From Buchnera aphidicola (Aphis aurantii) (GTDB lineage Bacteria > Pseudomonadota > Gammaproteobacteria > Enterobacterales > Enterobacteriaceae), in NCBI RefSeq assembly GCF_039388985.1, contig NZ_CP135021.1, positions 558,001 through 622,000 on the forward strand: a stretch of DNA of 64,000 nt, read 5' to 3'. Shown in pieces: positions 20,365 through 29,021 of this stretch. The translations under genes and the position numbers were made by a program. Position 1 is the first letter of the stretch. Each line of letters starts with the position of its first letter. The notes beneath the pieces are model-generated. The model saw nothing but the letters and a program-made list of their open reading frames with translations, searched no databases and was not told the origin of the DNA.

Positions 20365-20604
20365 ATGTCTCGTAAAATTTTTTGTATATTTCTTCAACGA
20401 GAATGTGAAGGTCAAGATTTTCCTCCATATCCAGGAAAACTAGGGGAAAAAATATATAAAAAAATATCTAAACAAGCTTGGAAAAAATGGATAAAAGAAC
20501 AAACTAAAATAATAAATGAAAAAAAATTAAACATGACGAAAGAAAAAGATCAAAAAAAAATAGAAAAATATATGAAATTGTTTTTATTTAAAAATATCAT
20601 ATAA
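20365..20604 (+). CDS. yggX: Fe(2+)-trafficking protein YggX
   Basis: Small protein linked to iron trafficking and protection of Fe-S clusters from oxidation. 79 residues versus 91 in E. coli; the missing part is the C-terminal tail. The N-terminus [19 protein letters not shown] is nearly identical to E. coli, including the conserved Cys7. [19 protein letters not shown] follows. AAGGA lies eight bases upstream of the ATG. Cotranscription with mutY (26-nt gap) is likely and functionally sensible, since MutY carries an Fe-S cluster. Confidence 0.94.
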   Translation: MSRKIFCIFLQRECEGQDFPPYPGKLGEKIYKKISKQAWKKWIKEQTKIINEKKLNMTKEKDQKKIEKYMKLFLFKNII

Positions 20605-20666
20605 AAATATATTTTTTAAAAAAATGATATTCAATTGAACTTTATAATATTAACTTTATAAATAAA

Positions 20667-21449
20667 GTGCTTATATTTGACTCTGGTGTAGGTGGTCTAT
20701 CGATATTGGAAAATATTAAAAATAATTTTCCAAAGATAAATTATATATATTTATTAGATAATGAAGGGTTTCCTTATGGAGAAAAAAAAGAATCTTTTAT
20801 TATACAAAGAAGTATTAATATCATTAATACAATTCAAAAACTTTATCCAATAAATATTGTTATTATTGCTTGTAATACTGCAAGTACTATATCTTTATCT
20901 ATATTAAAAAAACACTTTGATATTCCTATTATCGGAGTTTTACCATCGTTAACAAAAGCGAAAAAAATTACAAAAAATAACATCATTGGATTTATAGCAA
21001 CTAAAGCCACTATAAAAAGTGTATATACTCAAAATATTTTATCTAAATATATTCATTATGAAAAAATAAAAGTAATAGCTACAAACAAATTAGCAGAAAT
21101 TGCCGAAAAAAAAATTAAAAAATTACCAATTTCTAATTTAGAGTTGAAAAAAGTTTTTAATTCTTGGATTATTTCTATATCACAACCTGACACAATATAT
21201 CTTGGATGTACTCATTTTACATTTTTAAAAAACGAAATTCAAAATATCTTTAAAAAACCTATTAATTTTGTAGAAACGCACGACAAAGTTACAAGAATGG
21301 TAAAAAAATTTTTTTTAAATAACAAATATAATCAAAAAATTAAAAAAAATATTTTTTTGTATTCAAAAAACAACATTGAACCAAATCAACTATTTTGGAT
21401 TTTAAAAAAATATCAATTTAGATATATTAAACTAATTAATTTAGATTAA
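20667..21449 (+). CDS. murI: Glutamate racemase
   Basis: Makes D-glutamate for peptidoglycan. 260 residues; E. coli is 285, mostly because of an N-terminal leader absent here. The start is a GTG immediately before LIFDSGVGGLSI. Catalytic cysteines are in IIACNTASTIS and YLGCTHFTFL; FPYGEKKESFI is also conserved. Its last 14 nt overlap the end of convergent sbcB, so there is no room for a private terminator. Agrees with Buchnera lineages that keep a thin peptidoglycan; amiB is also in this window. Confidence 0.94.
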   Translation: MLIFDSGVGGLSILENIKNNFPKINYIYLLDNEGFPYGEKKESFIIQRSINIINTIQKLYPINIVIIACNTASTISLSILKKHFDIPIIGVLPSLTKAKKITKNNIIGFIATKATIKSVYTQNILSKYIHYEKIKVIATNKLAEIAEKKIKKLPISNLELKKVFNSWIISISQPDTIYLGCTHFTFLKNEIQNIFKKPINFVETHDKVTRMVKKFFLNNKYNQKIKKNIFLYSKNNIEPNQLFWILKKYQFRYIKLINLD

Positions 21450-22890
21450 TTTTTTGATAAAACAAATTTTTATATTTTTTAAAAATATATTTTAGTAATT
21501 GATTTAGTAAATGTACTTTTTCTCTATCATAAGAGAAGGTTTCTAAAAGATTTTCAATTTTTATTATATATTCGTTTAAAGCAATTCGATTGAAAATTTT
21601 AAAACAATAATTCAACCATTTTTTTTGTTCATTTTGATTTAATATGAAAAAAAAATTTCGAGCTTTATATCGGAAAAAAAGTTCATTTAAACGTGTATCT
21701 TTAAAATCTAACTTTAGATTTTTAAAATATACTGGTTTAGTATTTTGAATTTTTGTGATTAATTTTTTATCATGAAAATCAAAAAAATTATCATAAATTT
21801 GAACATCTACATTTGATAGTTTGCAAAAAATATTTTGTCGAGAAAAAAATTTTTTTATATAATCTAATATAAAATAATTCAACTTAACAAAATTTATTTT
21901 TTCATCTACACAAAAATCTTGAAATTTTAATTTTTTAATATCTTCCTTCCGTATTAGTTGAATAGGAACTAATATCGGACAACGATTTAAATGTATTAAT
22001 ATTAATCCTAAATCAAATAAATCTTTAGAAATAATATCTTCATAGTGATTTGTTTTTAAAAATTCAACTAGTCTTTTTATGTCTTTAAACAAATCTATTG
22101 CAATTAATACATTCTTATTGTTTTCTTGAAAAAATAAAGGCAATATAAAACTCATATTATAACGTATCGAAGTAAAATAACTAGAAACATGTAATATAGG
22201 TTCAAAATTTTTTAAATTAATTAATTTATACAATTCGTTTCTTTTTCGATATTGAAAAAAAAATTTAAATAATTTTGGTTGTTGTGTTTTTATTAATTTT
22301 GCTAACTCAATAGTTGCGTAAACATCAGAAACTGCATCATGTGCATTATCATGTAATATATTGTTTTCTCGAGTTAAATCAGATAGCTTAAAAATAGGTA
22401 AACCAAGATTATTTCTCGGCCATTGAATACCATTGGGTCTTAAAATAAAACATACTCTTGTTAAATTCAATAGATCCCATCGTGAATTATTATTTTTCCA
22501 ACTCCATTCATATGGATCTAAAAAATTACGATAAAATATATTTCTTGTGATTTCATCATCAAACATAATATTATTATAACCTACTATACAAGTATTAGGC
22601 TCAATTAAAATATTATAAATTTTTTTAGAAAATTCATGCTCATTAGTACCATTTTTAAATGTATATTGTGGAGTAATTTTCGTTGTTAAAATAGCATATG
22701 GTTCTGGAAAATAATCATCCGATGGAAAACAATAAAAACATTTTGGTTCTTCAATAATCTCTAAATTTTCATTTGTTCTAATAGCCGCAAATTGAGCTGG
22801 TTTATCTAATGCTGTATGTGTTCCAAAGGTTTCATAATCATAAAATAAAAAAGTAAATTCATTTGAAAAAAAATTTTTATGTATCCGCAT
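21436..22890 (-). CDS. sbcB: Exodeoxyribonuclease I
   Basis: 3'-5' single-strand DNA exonuclease. 484 residues, E. coli 475. The DEDD catalytic Asp and Glu are in FYDYETFGTHTALDKPAQF near residue 16. GYNNIMFDDEITRN and HDAVSDVYATIELAKL hold the later acidic residues and the catalytic His. The central SH3-like and C-terminal regions are weaker but collinear. It overlaps murI tail-to-tail by 14 nt, a sign of compaction. ATG start without a strong ribosome-binding site. Confidence 0.94.
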   Translation of the reverse strand: MRIHKNFFSNEFTFLFYDYETFGTHTALDKPAQFAAIRTNENLEIIEEPKCFYCFPSDDYFPEPYAILTTKITPQYTFKNGTNEHEFSKKIYNILIEPNTCIVGYNNIMFDDEITRNIFYRNFLDPYEWSWKNNNSRWDLLNLTRVCFILRPNGIQWPRNNLGLPIFKLSDLTRENNILHDNAHDAVSDVYATIELAKLIKTQQPKLFKFFFQYRKRNELYKLINLKNFEPILHVSSYFTSIRYNMSFILPLFFQENNKNVLIAIDLFKDIKRLVEFLKTNHYEDIISKDLFDLGLILIHLNRCPILVPIQLIRKEDIKKLKFQDFCVDEKINFVKLNYFILDYIKKFFSRQNIFCKLSNVDVQIYDNFFDFHDKKLITKIQNTKPVYFKNLKLDFKDTRLNELFFRYKARNFFFILNQNEQKKWLNYCFKIFNRIALNEYIIKIENLLETFSYDREKVHLLNQLLKYIFKKYKNLFYQKINLN

Positions 22891-23145
22891 TAGTCAATCT
22901 TTAATTTAAATAAAATAAATCGCTTAAATATTATCTTTAAATATTAAGAATTTTTAAATATTAAGAATTTATAAAAAATTTTAAAAATATCTCAACTCAA
23001 AAATAAATATATAATATTAAGAAAAGGAAAAAATAAGAAATAATTTTAAAATTAAATTCTAAATTTTAAAATATATGAACATATAGATAAGAATAGAAAA
23101 TAGATATATTACATAAAACTAGATCAAAAGATTCATGAATATTTA

Positions 23146-23218
23146 CTCCCCTGACTGGGCTCGAACCAGTGACATACGGATTAACAGTCCGCCGTTCTAC
23201 CAACTGAACTACAGAGGA
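23146..23218 (-). tRNA. tRNA-Asn (anticodon GTT)
   Basis: 73-nt tRNA. The minus strand reads tcctctg at the 5' end and cagggga before the discriminator G. The anticodon loop is ctGTTaa and the T loop ggTTCGAgcc. It is nearly identical to E. coli tRNA-Asn. No CCA is encoded after the discriminator. Confidence 0.96.
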
Positions 23219-23232
23219 ATATTAAAAGTACA

Positions 23233-23261
23233 TTTATATCAAAAATTCATGTATATGTCAA
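23233..23261 (-). promoter_or_regulatory. Sigma-70 promoter of tRNA-Asn
   Basis: On the minus strand: perfect TTGACA (23261-23256), a 17-nt spacer, then TATAAA (23238-23233). The start site would be near 23226, eight nt before the mature tRNA. The clearest vegetative promoter in the window. Confidence 0.8.
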
Positions 23262-23307
23262 ATATTTATAAAATTTTAAATTAACTATAAATTTTTTAAA
23301 AGAAGTC

Positions 23308-23336
23308 TAGATTATTATAAGAAATTCATTTATAGT
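23308..23336 (+). promoter_or_regulatory. Candidate promoter of tRNA-Ile2
   Basis: TAGATT (23308-23313), a 17-nt spacer, then TATAGT (23331-23336), about 20 nt before the tRNA. The -35 is weak, so this rests mainly on spacing and on the parallel with the other tRNA genes here. Confidence 0.4.
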
Positions 23337-23356
23337 AAAAGGTGTAAAAATGTTAA

Positions 23357-23429
23357 GGCCCTTTAGCTCAGTGGTTAGAGCAGGCGACTCATAATCGCTT
23401 GGTCGCTGGTTCAAATCCAGCAAGGGCCA
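23357..23429 (+). tRNA. tRNA-Ile2 (anticodon CAT, lysidine-type; easily misannotated as tRNA-Met)
   Basis: 73-nt tRNA with acceptor ggccctt / aagggcc and anticodon loop ctCATaa. The body is almost identical to E. coli ileX (tRNA-Ile2 reading AUA), not to the elongator or initiator tRNA-Met. E. coli converts C34 to lysidine with TilS to read AUA. AUA codons are very common in these genes, so this tRNA should be heavily used. No encoded CCA. Confidence 0.88.
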
Positions 23430-23508
23430 TTAAAAGTTTATAAAAAATTTAATATTTTTAAATTTAAATATTAACTAAATTTTTCACCATTAATTAGGAT
23501 TCAATTTG

Positions 23509-24152
23509 ATGGAATGGAAAAAAGAATTTATTGAATTTCTTTTAAAAAAAAAGTCTTAAATTTTGGAAAATTTATACTAAAATCCGGACGTACAAGCCCA
23601 TATTTTTTTAATTCAGGTTTATTATCTACAGGAAAAGATACTGCTAAAATTGGATCATTTTACGCACGTGCAATAATGGATTTAAATATTAAGTTTGATG
23701 TATTATTCGGACCTGCTTATAAAGGTATACCTATCGTAGTTTCTACTTCAATAGCACTTAAAAATCAATATAATTTAAATATTCCATATTCTTTTAATAG
23801 AAAAGAAGAAAAAAAATATGGAGAAAAAGGGCAATTAATAGGGGGAGATATTAAAAATAAAAAAATTATTATTTTAGACGATGTCATAACATCAGGCATG
23901 TCAATAAATCATTCAATTAAAATTATTGAAAAATCAAATTCTAAAATATCTTCAATTTTCGTTTTGCTAGATCGAAAGGAGAAAAGAGAAAGTAACTTGC
24001 ATAAAATTAATTATTCAACAAAACAAAAAAGTCATCAAATTAATTCTATCATTACAATTGATGATTTAATTAAATATCTTTCTAAAGAAAAAAAACTAAA
24101 AAAATATGCTTCTAAATTAATAGAATATCATATAGAACATGGTACTTTTTAA
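23509..24152 (+). pseudogene. pyrE: Orotate phosphoribosyltransferase, frame broken in an A9 tract
   Basis: Fifth step of pyrimidine synthesis: orotate + PRPP to OMP. The ATG at 23509 opens MEWKKEFIEFLL as in E. coli, but TAA at 23557-23559 stops it after the A run at 23544-23552 (nine A). With one more A the frame continues as KKVLNFGKFILKSG and runs to 24152, giving 214 residues against 213 in E. coli. The downstream part keeps FGPAYKGIPI, the catalytic basic loop near FNRKEEKKYGEKG, and the PRPP motif IILDDVITSGMS. No other damage is seen, so it is either rescued by slippage, very recently broken, or a miscalled homopolymer. Confidence 0.85.
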
Positions 24153-24163
24153 AATTTTTTATT

Positions 24164-24625
24164 TTATACTCCAGAATGACCAAATCCACTTGTATGGCGA
24201 TCAGTTTTTTTAAATTCTTGAACTACACTAAACACAGGTCGAATAATTGGAACAAAAACTATTTGGGCAACTCTATCGTTAGGATAAATATAAAATTCTT
24301 TTTTGCTTCTATTCCAAAGTGAAATCATTAATTCTCCTTGATAATCTGAATCAATTAATCCTACTAAATTACCTAAAACAATACCATTCTTATGACCTAA
24401 TCCAGATCGAGGTAGAATTAAAGCAGTAATATAAGGGTTTTCAATATATATCGAAATTCCAGTTGGAACTAAAATCACTTCTGTAGCGTGTAAAAGTATT
24501 TTTTTGCTTATCGATGCCTTCAGATCCAATGCAGACGATCCGGAAGTAGCATATTCAGGTAAAAAATTGCTATTTTTTTTATTATTAGTATTATCGTTTA
24601 GAAATTTAATTTGAATTTTACTCAT
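24164..24625 (-). CDS. dut: Deoxyuridine 5'-triphosphate nucleotidohydrolase (dUTPase)
   Basis: Hydrolyses dUTP to dUMP, preventing uracil in DNA and feeding dTMP synthesis. 153 residues, E. coli about 151. The five dUTPase motifs are present: ATSGSSALDLKA, LPRSGLGHKNGI, GNLVGLIDSDYQGEL, RVAQIVFVP, and RHTSGFGHSG at the C-terminus. An in-frame ATG at 24631 would add two residues; E. coli alignment favours 24625. Convergent with pyrE, only 11 nt apart. In E. coli dut and pyrE are also close neighbours. Confidence 0.95.
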   Translation of the reverse strand: MSKIQIKFLNDNTNNKKNSNFLPEYATSGSSALDLKASISKKILLHATEVILVPTGISIYIENPYITALILPRSGLGHKNGIVLGNLVGLIDSDYQGELMISLWNRSKKEFYIYPNDRVAQIVFVPIIRPVFSVVQEFKKTDRHTSGFGHSGV

Positions 24626-24659
24626 GTTCATAATTATTTAATTAAAGTATATTTTAATG

Positions 24660-25415
24660 TCATGATAAAACTAAAAAATCTGGATTCATTAAAGATTTTT
24701 CAGAAATTAAAAAATAATTTAAATCTTTTTCTTCATTATTACTATATGTTATTACCCTACCCCCCGCAGCTTTTACAATTGCATCTCCTGCCGCCGTATC
24801 CCAAATATATGTTGCTCCAAATCGTGGATAAATTTGAGCTTTTCCTTCTGCTATATAACCAAACTTTAGAGATGAACCCAATTTTTCTATTGTATATTGT
24901 TTTGTTTTTCTTAATAAATCATATATTTTTTTATTTGGATGTGATCGACTTATAAGAAATTTTGGTATATTTGATGAAACAACAGAAATTTTTTTTTTAT
25001 ATCCTTTAGAATCTACTTTCCAAGCTTTATTTTTATACGCGCAATATAAAATATTAAAAAAAGGAGCATATATAACACCTAAAATAGGTATTCCATCTTT
25101 AATTAAACTAATATTAACTGTAAATTCTCCATTTTTTTTTAAAAACTCTTTAGTTCCATCTAGTGGATCAATTAACCAATAGAGATTCCAATTTTTATTA
25201 TATTTAATATAATGTATATCTTCCTCAGATAATATAGACACATTAGGTAAAATAGTAAATAATCCATTTTTAATAATTTCATTAGAAATTTTATCTGCAT
25301 TAGTCACTGGACTTTTATCTATTTTATATGAAATATTTATTAATTTACTAGAATAATAACATTTCATAATAGCATCTCCGGCATCTTTCGCTAACTTACA
25401 AATTTTTTTGAGCAT
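24660..25415 (-). CDS. cysQ: 3'(2'),5'-bisphosphate nucleotidase (PAP phosphatase)
   Basis: Removes the 3'-phosphate from PAP, a by-product of sulfate assimilation, and belongs to the inositol-monophosphatase family. 251 residues, E. coli 246. Metal-binding motifs are SEEDI, WLIDPLDGTKEFLK and WDTAAGDAIVKAAGG. VTNADKISNEII near the N-terminus is also typical. It lies 26 nt downstream of rplI in the same direction. The retained enzyme fits Buchnera lineages that still reduce sulfate to make cysteine. Confidence 0.95.
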   Translation of the reverse strand: MLKKICKLAKDAGDAIMKCYYSSKLINISYKIDKSPVTNADKISNEIIKNGLFTILPNVSILSEEDIHYIKYNKNWNLYWLIDPLDGTKEFLKKNGEFTVNISLIKDGIPILGVIYAPFFNILYCAYKNKAWKVDSKGYKKKISVVSSNIPKFLISRSHPNKKIYDLLRKTKQYTIEKLGSSLKFGYIAEGKAQIYPRFGATYIWDTAAGDAIVKAAGGRVITYSNNEEKDLNYFLISEKSLMNPDFLVLS

Positions 25416-25441
25416 TTAACACCATTTTAAAAATTAAGCTA

Positions 25442-25891
25442 TTATTTTGAAATTATATTAACTATAAAATATTCAAATATTTCATGATGCGGTTGAAAAA
25501 TTACTTGATGTTCTCCTGTATAACGTAAAACTCCATTAGGTAATTTTATTTCTTTTTTGTTTATTTTAAAATCTATTTTAGACATTTCTGAAATAATATC
25601 TTTAATACCTATAGAACCGAATATTTTCTTGTCTTTTCCAACTTTAGAAAAAATTGTTATAGATTTTATATTCTTTATTTTTTCAGCGCGAGATTTAGCA
25701 ATAAGTAACTTTTTAATACCTTCTTCTTTTAATTTAATTTGTTGTGCTTCAAAAGATTCAATATTTTTTTTATCAGCTAAAATAGCTTTTCCTTTAGGAA
25801 TTAAATAATTTCTTGCATAACCTGATTTAACTTTTACAATTTTACCAGAATCACCTAATTTATTAACTTTTAACAAAAGAATGACTTCCAT
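25442..25891 (-). CDS. rplI: 50S ribosomal protein L9
   Basis: Binds 23S rRNA at the base of the L1 stalk. 149 residues, exactly the E. coli length. The N-terminal domain begins MEVILLLKVNKLGDSGKIVKVKSG, with the family signature G-x-VVKSGYARN-like KVKSGYARNYLIPKGKA. A long connecting helix follows, then the C-terminal domain. Third of the rpsF-rpsR-rplI row, 38 nt after rpsR. Confidence 0.97.
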   Translation of the reverse strand: MEVILLLKVNKLGDSGKIVKVKSGYARNYLIPKGKAILADKKNIESFEAQQIKLKEEGIKKLLIAKSRAEKIKNIKSITIFSKVGKDKKIFGSIGIKDIISEMSKIDFKINKKEIKLPNGVLRYTGEHQVIFQPHHEIFEYFIVNIISK

Positions 25892-25929
25892 TATTTTTTA
25901 ATCCCTTTAAAAATATAATTAAATTAACT

Positions 25930-26157
25930 TTAACGATGTTGGTCAGTATATGGAAGAAGAGCAAGATATCTTGCTTTTTTAATAGCTCTTGACAACTGAC
26001 GTTGGTATTTAGCTCGTGTTCCAGTAATACGACTTGGTACAATTTTACCATTTTCTGTAATATAACTTTTTAACATAGAGATATCTTTATAATCTATTTC
26101 TTGAATGCCTTCTGCTGTAAAACGACAAAATTTCCTACGACGGAAATAACGTACCAT
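25930..26157 (-). CDS. rpsR: 30S ribosomal protein S18
   Basis: Small-subunit protein that pairs with S6 on the platform. 75 residues as in E. coli. [26 protein letters not shown] matches throughout, as do [11 protein letters not shown] and [20 protein letters not shown]. The start has GAGG ten bases upstream. The intervening priB gene of E. coli (rpsF-priB-rpsR-rplI) is absent; only 91 nt separate rpsR from rpsF. Confidence 0.98.
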   Translation of the reverse strand: MVRYFRRRKFCRFTAEGIQEIDYKDISMLKSYITENGKIVPSRITGTRAKYQRQLSRAIKKARYLALLPYTDQHR

Positions 26158-26248
26158 ATAAAATATCCTCTAAAATAAAATGTTTTCTAAATTTATATAT
26201 ATTTTAAAAATATTATAAATAAAATTTTTATAAATTATTTTTAAATAA

Positions 26249-26590
26249 TTATTTTTTTTCTTTTTTTTCTTCTTTTAACTTCATTATTGGAGATACTTCA
26301 TTAATTGCTTTTTTTACTAATATAATCATGTTTCGAACTATTGCAACGTTAAAACGAAAATCTGTTTCTAACAAACTAATCACTTTTGGAAAAACTTCTA
26401 TATTGAAAAGAAGATAATGCGCTTTATGTAACTTATTAATAGAATATGCTAGTTGTTTTCTTCCCCAGTCTTCTAATCGATGTATTTTACCCGAATTATC
26501 AATAATTATTTTTTTATATTTTTCAATTATTGAATTAATTTGATCACTATAATCAGGATGTACTATACAAACTATTTCGTAATGACGCAT
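26249..26590 (-). CDS. rpsF: 30S ribosomal protein S6
   Basis: Small-subunit platform protein, S18 partner. 113 residues versus 131-135 in E. coli; the acidic, glutamate-rich tail that RimK modifies in E. coli is gone and replaced by a short lysine/glutamate tail. [40 protein letters not shown] and [11 protein letters not shown] are family signatures. AAGGAG ten bases upstream of the ATG is one of the better ribosome-binding sites here. First gene of the ribosomal row. Confidence 0.97.
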   Translation of the reverse strand: MRHYEIVCIVHPDYSDQINSIIEKYKKIIIDNSGKIHRLEDWGRKQLAYSINKLHKAHYLLFNIEVFPKVISLLETDFRFNVAIVRNMIILVKKAINEVSPIMKLKEEKKEKK

Positions 26591-26764
26591 AAAATAACGC
26601 TCCTTTTGGATTTTTTAGTCTCCTATTATTAAATTTTATATTAAGATAGGAAACAAGGAACTAAATAAAACTATTTTAAATACATGGTATTTTAATTTAA
26701 TAAAAAAATCAATTAAATTTCATTGTATAAAAGTTCAAAAAAAATCAAAATTTTAATAACTAAT

Positions 26765-28957
26765 TTAATTAGAACATAAAGATAATTCTATTTTTTTTTG
26801 AATAAAATTAACAGAAATTACTTTTACTTGAACAAGATCACCTAATCGAAAAATATTTTTGGTGGATTTTCCAATAAATTTTAATCCAATAGAATCAAAA
26901 TAATAATTATCATTTAAATTTTCTATTCGAACTAATCCATCAATAAAATATTTATTTAAACGAACAAAAAAACCGAAAGAAACAACACTTGAAACCACAC
27001 CTGTAAATGTATTTCCAATTTTTTTCTTCATGAAATCACATTTTAACCAATCCATAACATCTCTAGTAGCTTCATCTGCACGCCTTTCAGTCATAGAACA
27101 ATGCATACCGATTTTTTTTATTCGATTTAAATTAAACAAATTATTTTCTTTTTTTAAATCTTTCATATACTCATTTGGTTTAAATAAAACACATTTAATT
27201 GCTCTATGTAATAAAAGATCCGGATATCTTCTAATAGGTGACGTAAAATGTACATAGCTAGATAAAGATAAACCAAAGTGTCCATGATTATCCGGCGAAT
27301 ATACTGCTTGTTTCATTGACCTTAATAATACAGTCTGAATCATTTCATAATCTGGACGACTTTTAATTTTTGTTAAAAAATCTGAATAATCAATCGATTT
27401 TGGATTTTTACCTCCAGGTAAAAATAAACCTAATTCACTCAAAATAATTCGCAAGTTTTCAATACTATCTTGCGAAGGACGATCATGATTTCGAAATAAA
27501 ATTGGATATTGATATTTTTTTATCAATTTAGATGAAGCTATATTTGCTAAAATCATACATGATTCAATAAACTTATGCGCATCATTTCTAATATGTCGAT
27601 AAATATTTTTGATTTTAAAATTCGCATCTAAATTAAACTTAATTTCTGTATTTTCAAAATAAATACCTTTTTTAGATATATTATATTTTTTAAAAATTTT
27701 CTGTAAGGATAATAAATTTTTAATATGTTTTAACAATCTATTGTATTTTAAACAAAGTTGAATATCATGGTTCCAAATTTTAAATATCTCATCATATGTG
27801 AAACGTCCATGAGAACAAATAATTGCTTCATAATGTTTATATTGAGTTAATTCCCCTGTATTCGATAAACTCATCTCACATATTAAACATAAACGTTCTA
27901 CATAAGGATTTAAAGAACATAAATTTATAGATATTTTTTCTGGTAACATGGGAATTACTAATTTAGGAAAATAGATAGAATTACCTCTTTTTAAAGCTTC
28001 TTGATCTAAAGGAGTTCCTGGTTTAACATAATGACTAACATCTGAAATAGCTACTAATAAATCCCAACCTTCTTTACTAGTTTTTTTTTTACAAAAAACA
28101 GCATCATCAAAATCACAAGAATCTTTTTCATCAATAGTAAAAAATGGAAGATGTCTTAAATCTATACGGTTTTTAAATTCTTTTTTATCAATTTTATTAT
28201 TTATTGTATGCAATTGATTTTCCACTTCTTTAGGCCATAAATAAGGAATATCATGCGTACGAATTGCAATATTTGTAATAAGAGCAGTGTGCATTTTATA
28301 GCTACTTCCAAGAACTTCGACTATTGTTCCTTGGATTTTATTATTTTTATTTAAAACATTTCTATTTAACTTAACAACAACAATAGACCCTATAGCAAGA
28401 TTTTTTGTTATAGTGGATGAAAAAATAAATATTTTAAAATTAAATCGATTATCATCAGGTGTAACATATTTCATGTTATTCTCAATATAATATCGACCAA
28501 CAATTAAAACGTTATTCGGTTTTAATATTTTTAATATTTTCGCTAAATTTTTTCCTTTTTTTTCATATCTTACAATATGTGCTAAAACAATATCACCATG
28601 AATACATAATTTCATTTGTTGAATAGAAAGCCAAAGATCTTCTTGTAATGTTTCACTTCTAAGAAAACCGTAACCATCTCTATGACCTATAACTTTTCCT
28701 ATAACTATTTTAAGATTTTCTAGGGCAATATAACAATGATTATATGTATATACAATTTGCTTATCTCTTTCCATTGCCCTTAATCTTCGACGTAATGCTT
28801 TTTTATCTTTTTGATGATTAATATTAAATTTATTTTCTATTTTTTTTTGATTAATTAAATCTTTATATGTTTTTAAAAAAGATAAAATACATTCCCGACT
28901 AGGAATAAGGTGTATAAATTTTTTATGGTTGTTTTGTTGGTAGGTATCTACTACCAT
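26765..28957 (-). CDS. rnr: Ribonuclease R
   Basis: Processive 3'-5' exoribonuclease that degrades structured RNA. 730 residues, about 80 fewer than E. coli (813), with the lysine-rich C-terminal tail lost. Cold-shock-type RNA-binding segments occupy the N-terminal third (VIGHRDGYGFLRSE). The RNB catalytic domain holds the acidic cluster in TIDEKDSCDFDDAVF and continues through NHGHFGLSLSSYVHFTSPIRRYPDLL. An S1 domain closes the protein (FFVRLNKYFIDGLVRIENL). GGAG eight bases upstream of the ATG. In E. coli rnr also lies between purA and rpsF. Confidence 0.96.
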   Translation of the reverse strand: MVVDTYQQNNHKKFIHLIPSRECILSFLKTYKDLINQKKIENKFNINHQKDKKALRRRLRAMERDKQIVYTYNHCYIALENLKIVIGKVIGHRDGYGFLRSETLQEDLWLSIQQMKLCIHGDIVLAHIVRYEKKGKNLAKILKILKPNNVLIVGRYYIENNMKYVTPDDNRFNFKIFIFSSTITKNLAIGSIVVVKLNRNVLNKNNKIQGTIVEVLGSSYKMHTALITNIAIRTHDIPYLWPKEVENQLHTINNKIDKKEFKNRIDLRHLPFFTIDEKDSCDFDDAVFCKKKTSKEGWDLLVAISDVSHYVKPGTPLDQEALKRGNSIYFPKLVIPMLPEKISINLCSLNPYVERLCLICEMSLSNTGELTQYKHYEAIICSHGRFTYDEIFKIWNHDIQLCLKYNRLLKHIKNLLSLQKIFKKYNISKKGIYFENTEIKFNLDANFKIKNIYRHIRNDAHKFIESCMILANIASSKLIKKYQYPILFRNHDRPSQDSIENLRIILSELGLFLPGGKNPKSIDYSDFLTKIKSRPDYEMIQTVLLRSMKQAVYSPDNHGHFGLSLSSYVHFTSPIRRYPDLLLHRAIKCVLFKPNEYMKDLKKENNLFNLNRIKKIGMHCSMTERRADEATRDVMDWLKCDFMKKKIGNTFTGVVSSVVSFGFFVRLNKYFIDGLVRIENLNDNYYFDSIGLKFIGKSTKNIFRLGDLVQVKVISVNFIQKKIELSLCSN

Positions 28958-29021
28958 GCTTACTTCTCCAGTAATATCACTTAATTAACATTTTTTAAAG
29001 CTTTTATTAGTAAATATAAAA

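Noticed and set aside
24611..24955. A 114-codon plus-strand ORF opposite dut and cysQ
   Set aside because: It is antisense to two conserved genes and has the Leu/Phe/Ile-rich composition expected of the complement of AT-rich coding DNA; no ribosome-binding site and no recognisable family.
25863..26051. Short minus-strand ORF between rpsR and rplI in another frame
   Set aside because: It overlaps half of rpsR in a shifted frame and has no conserved content.
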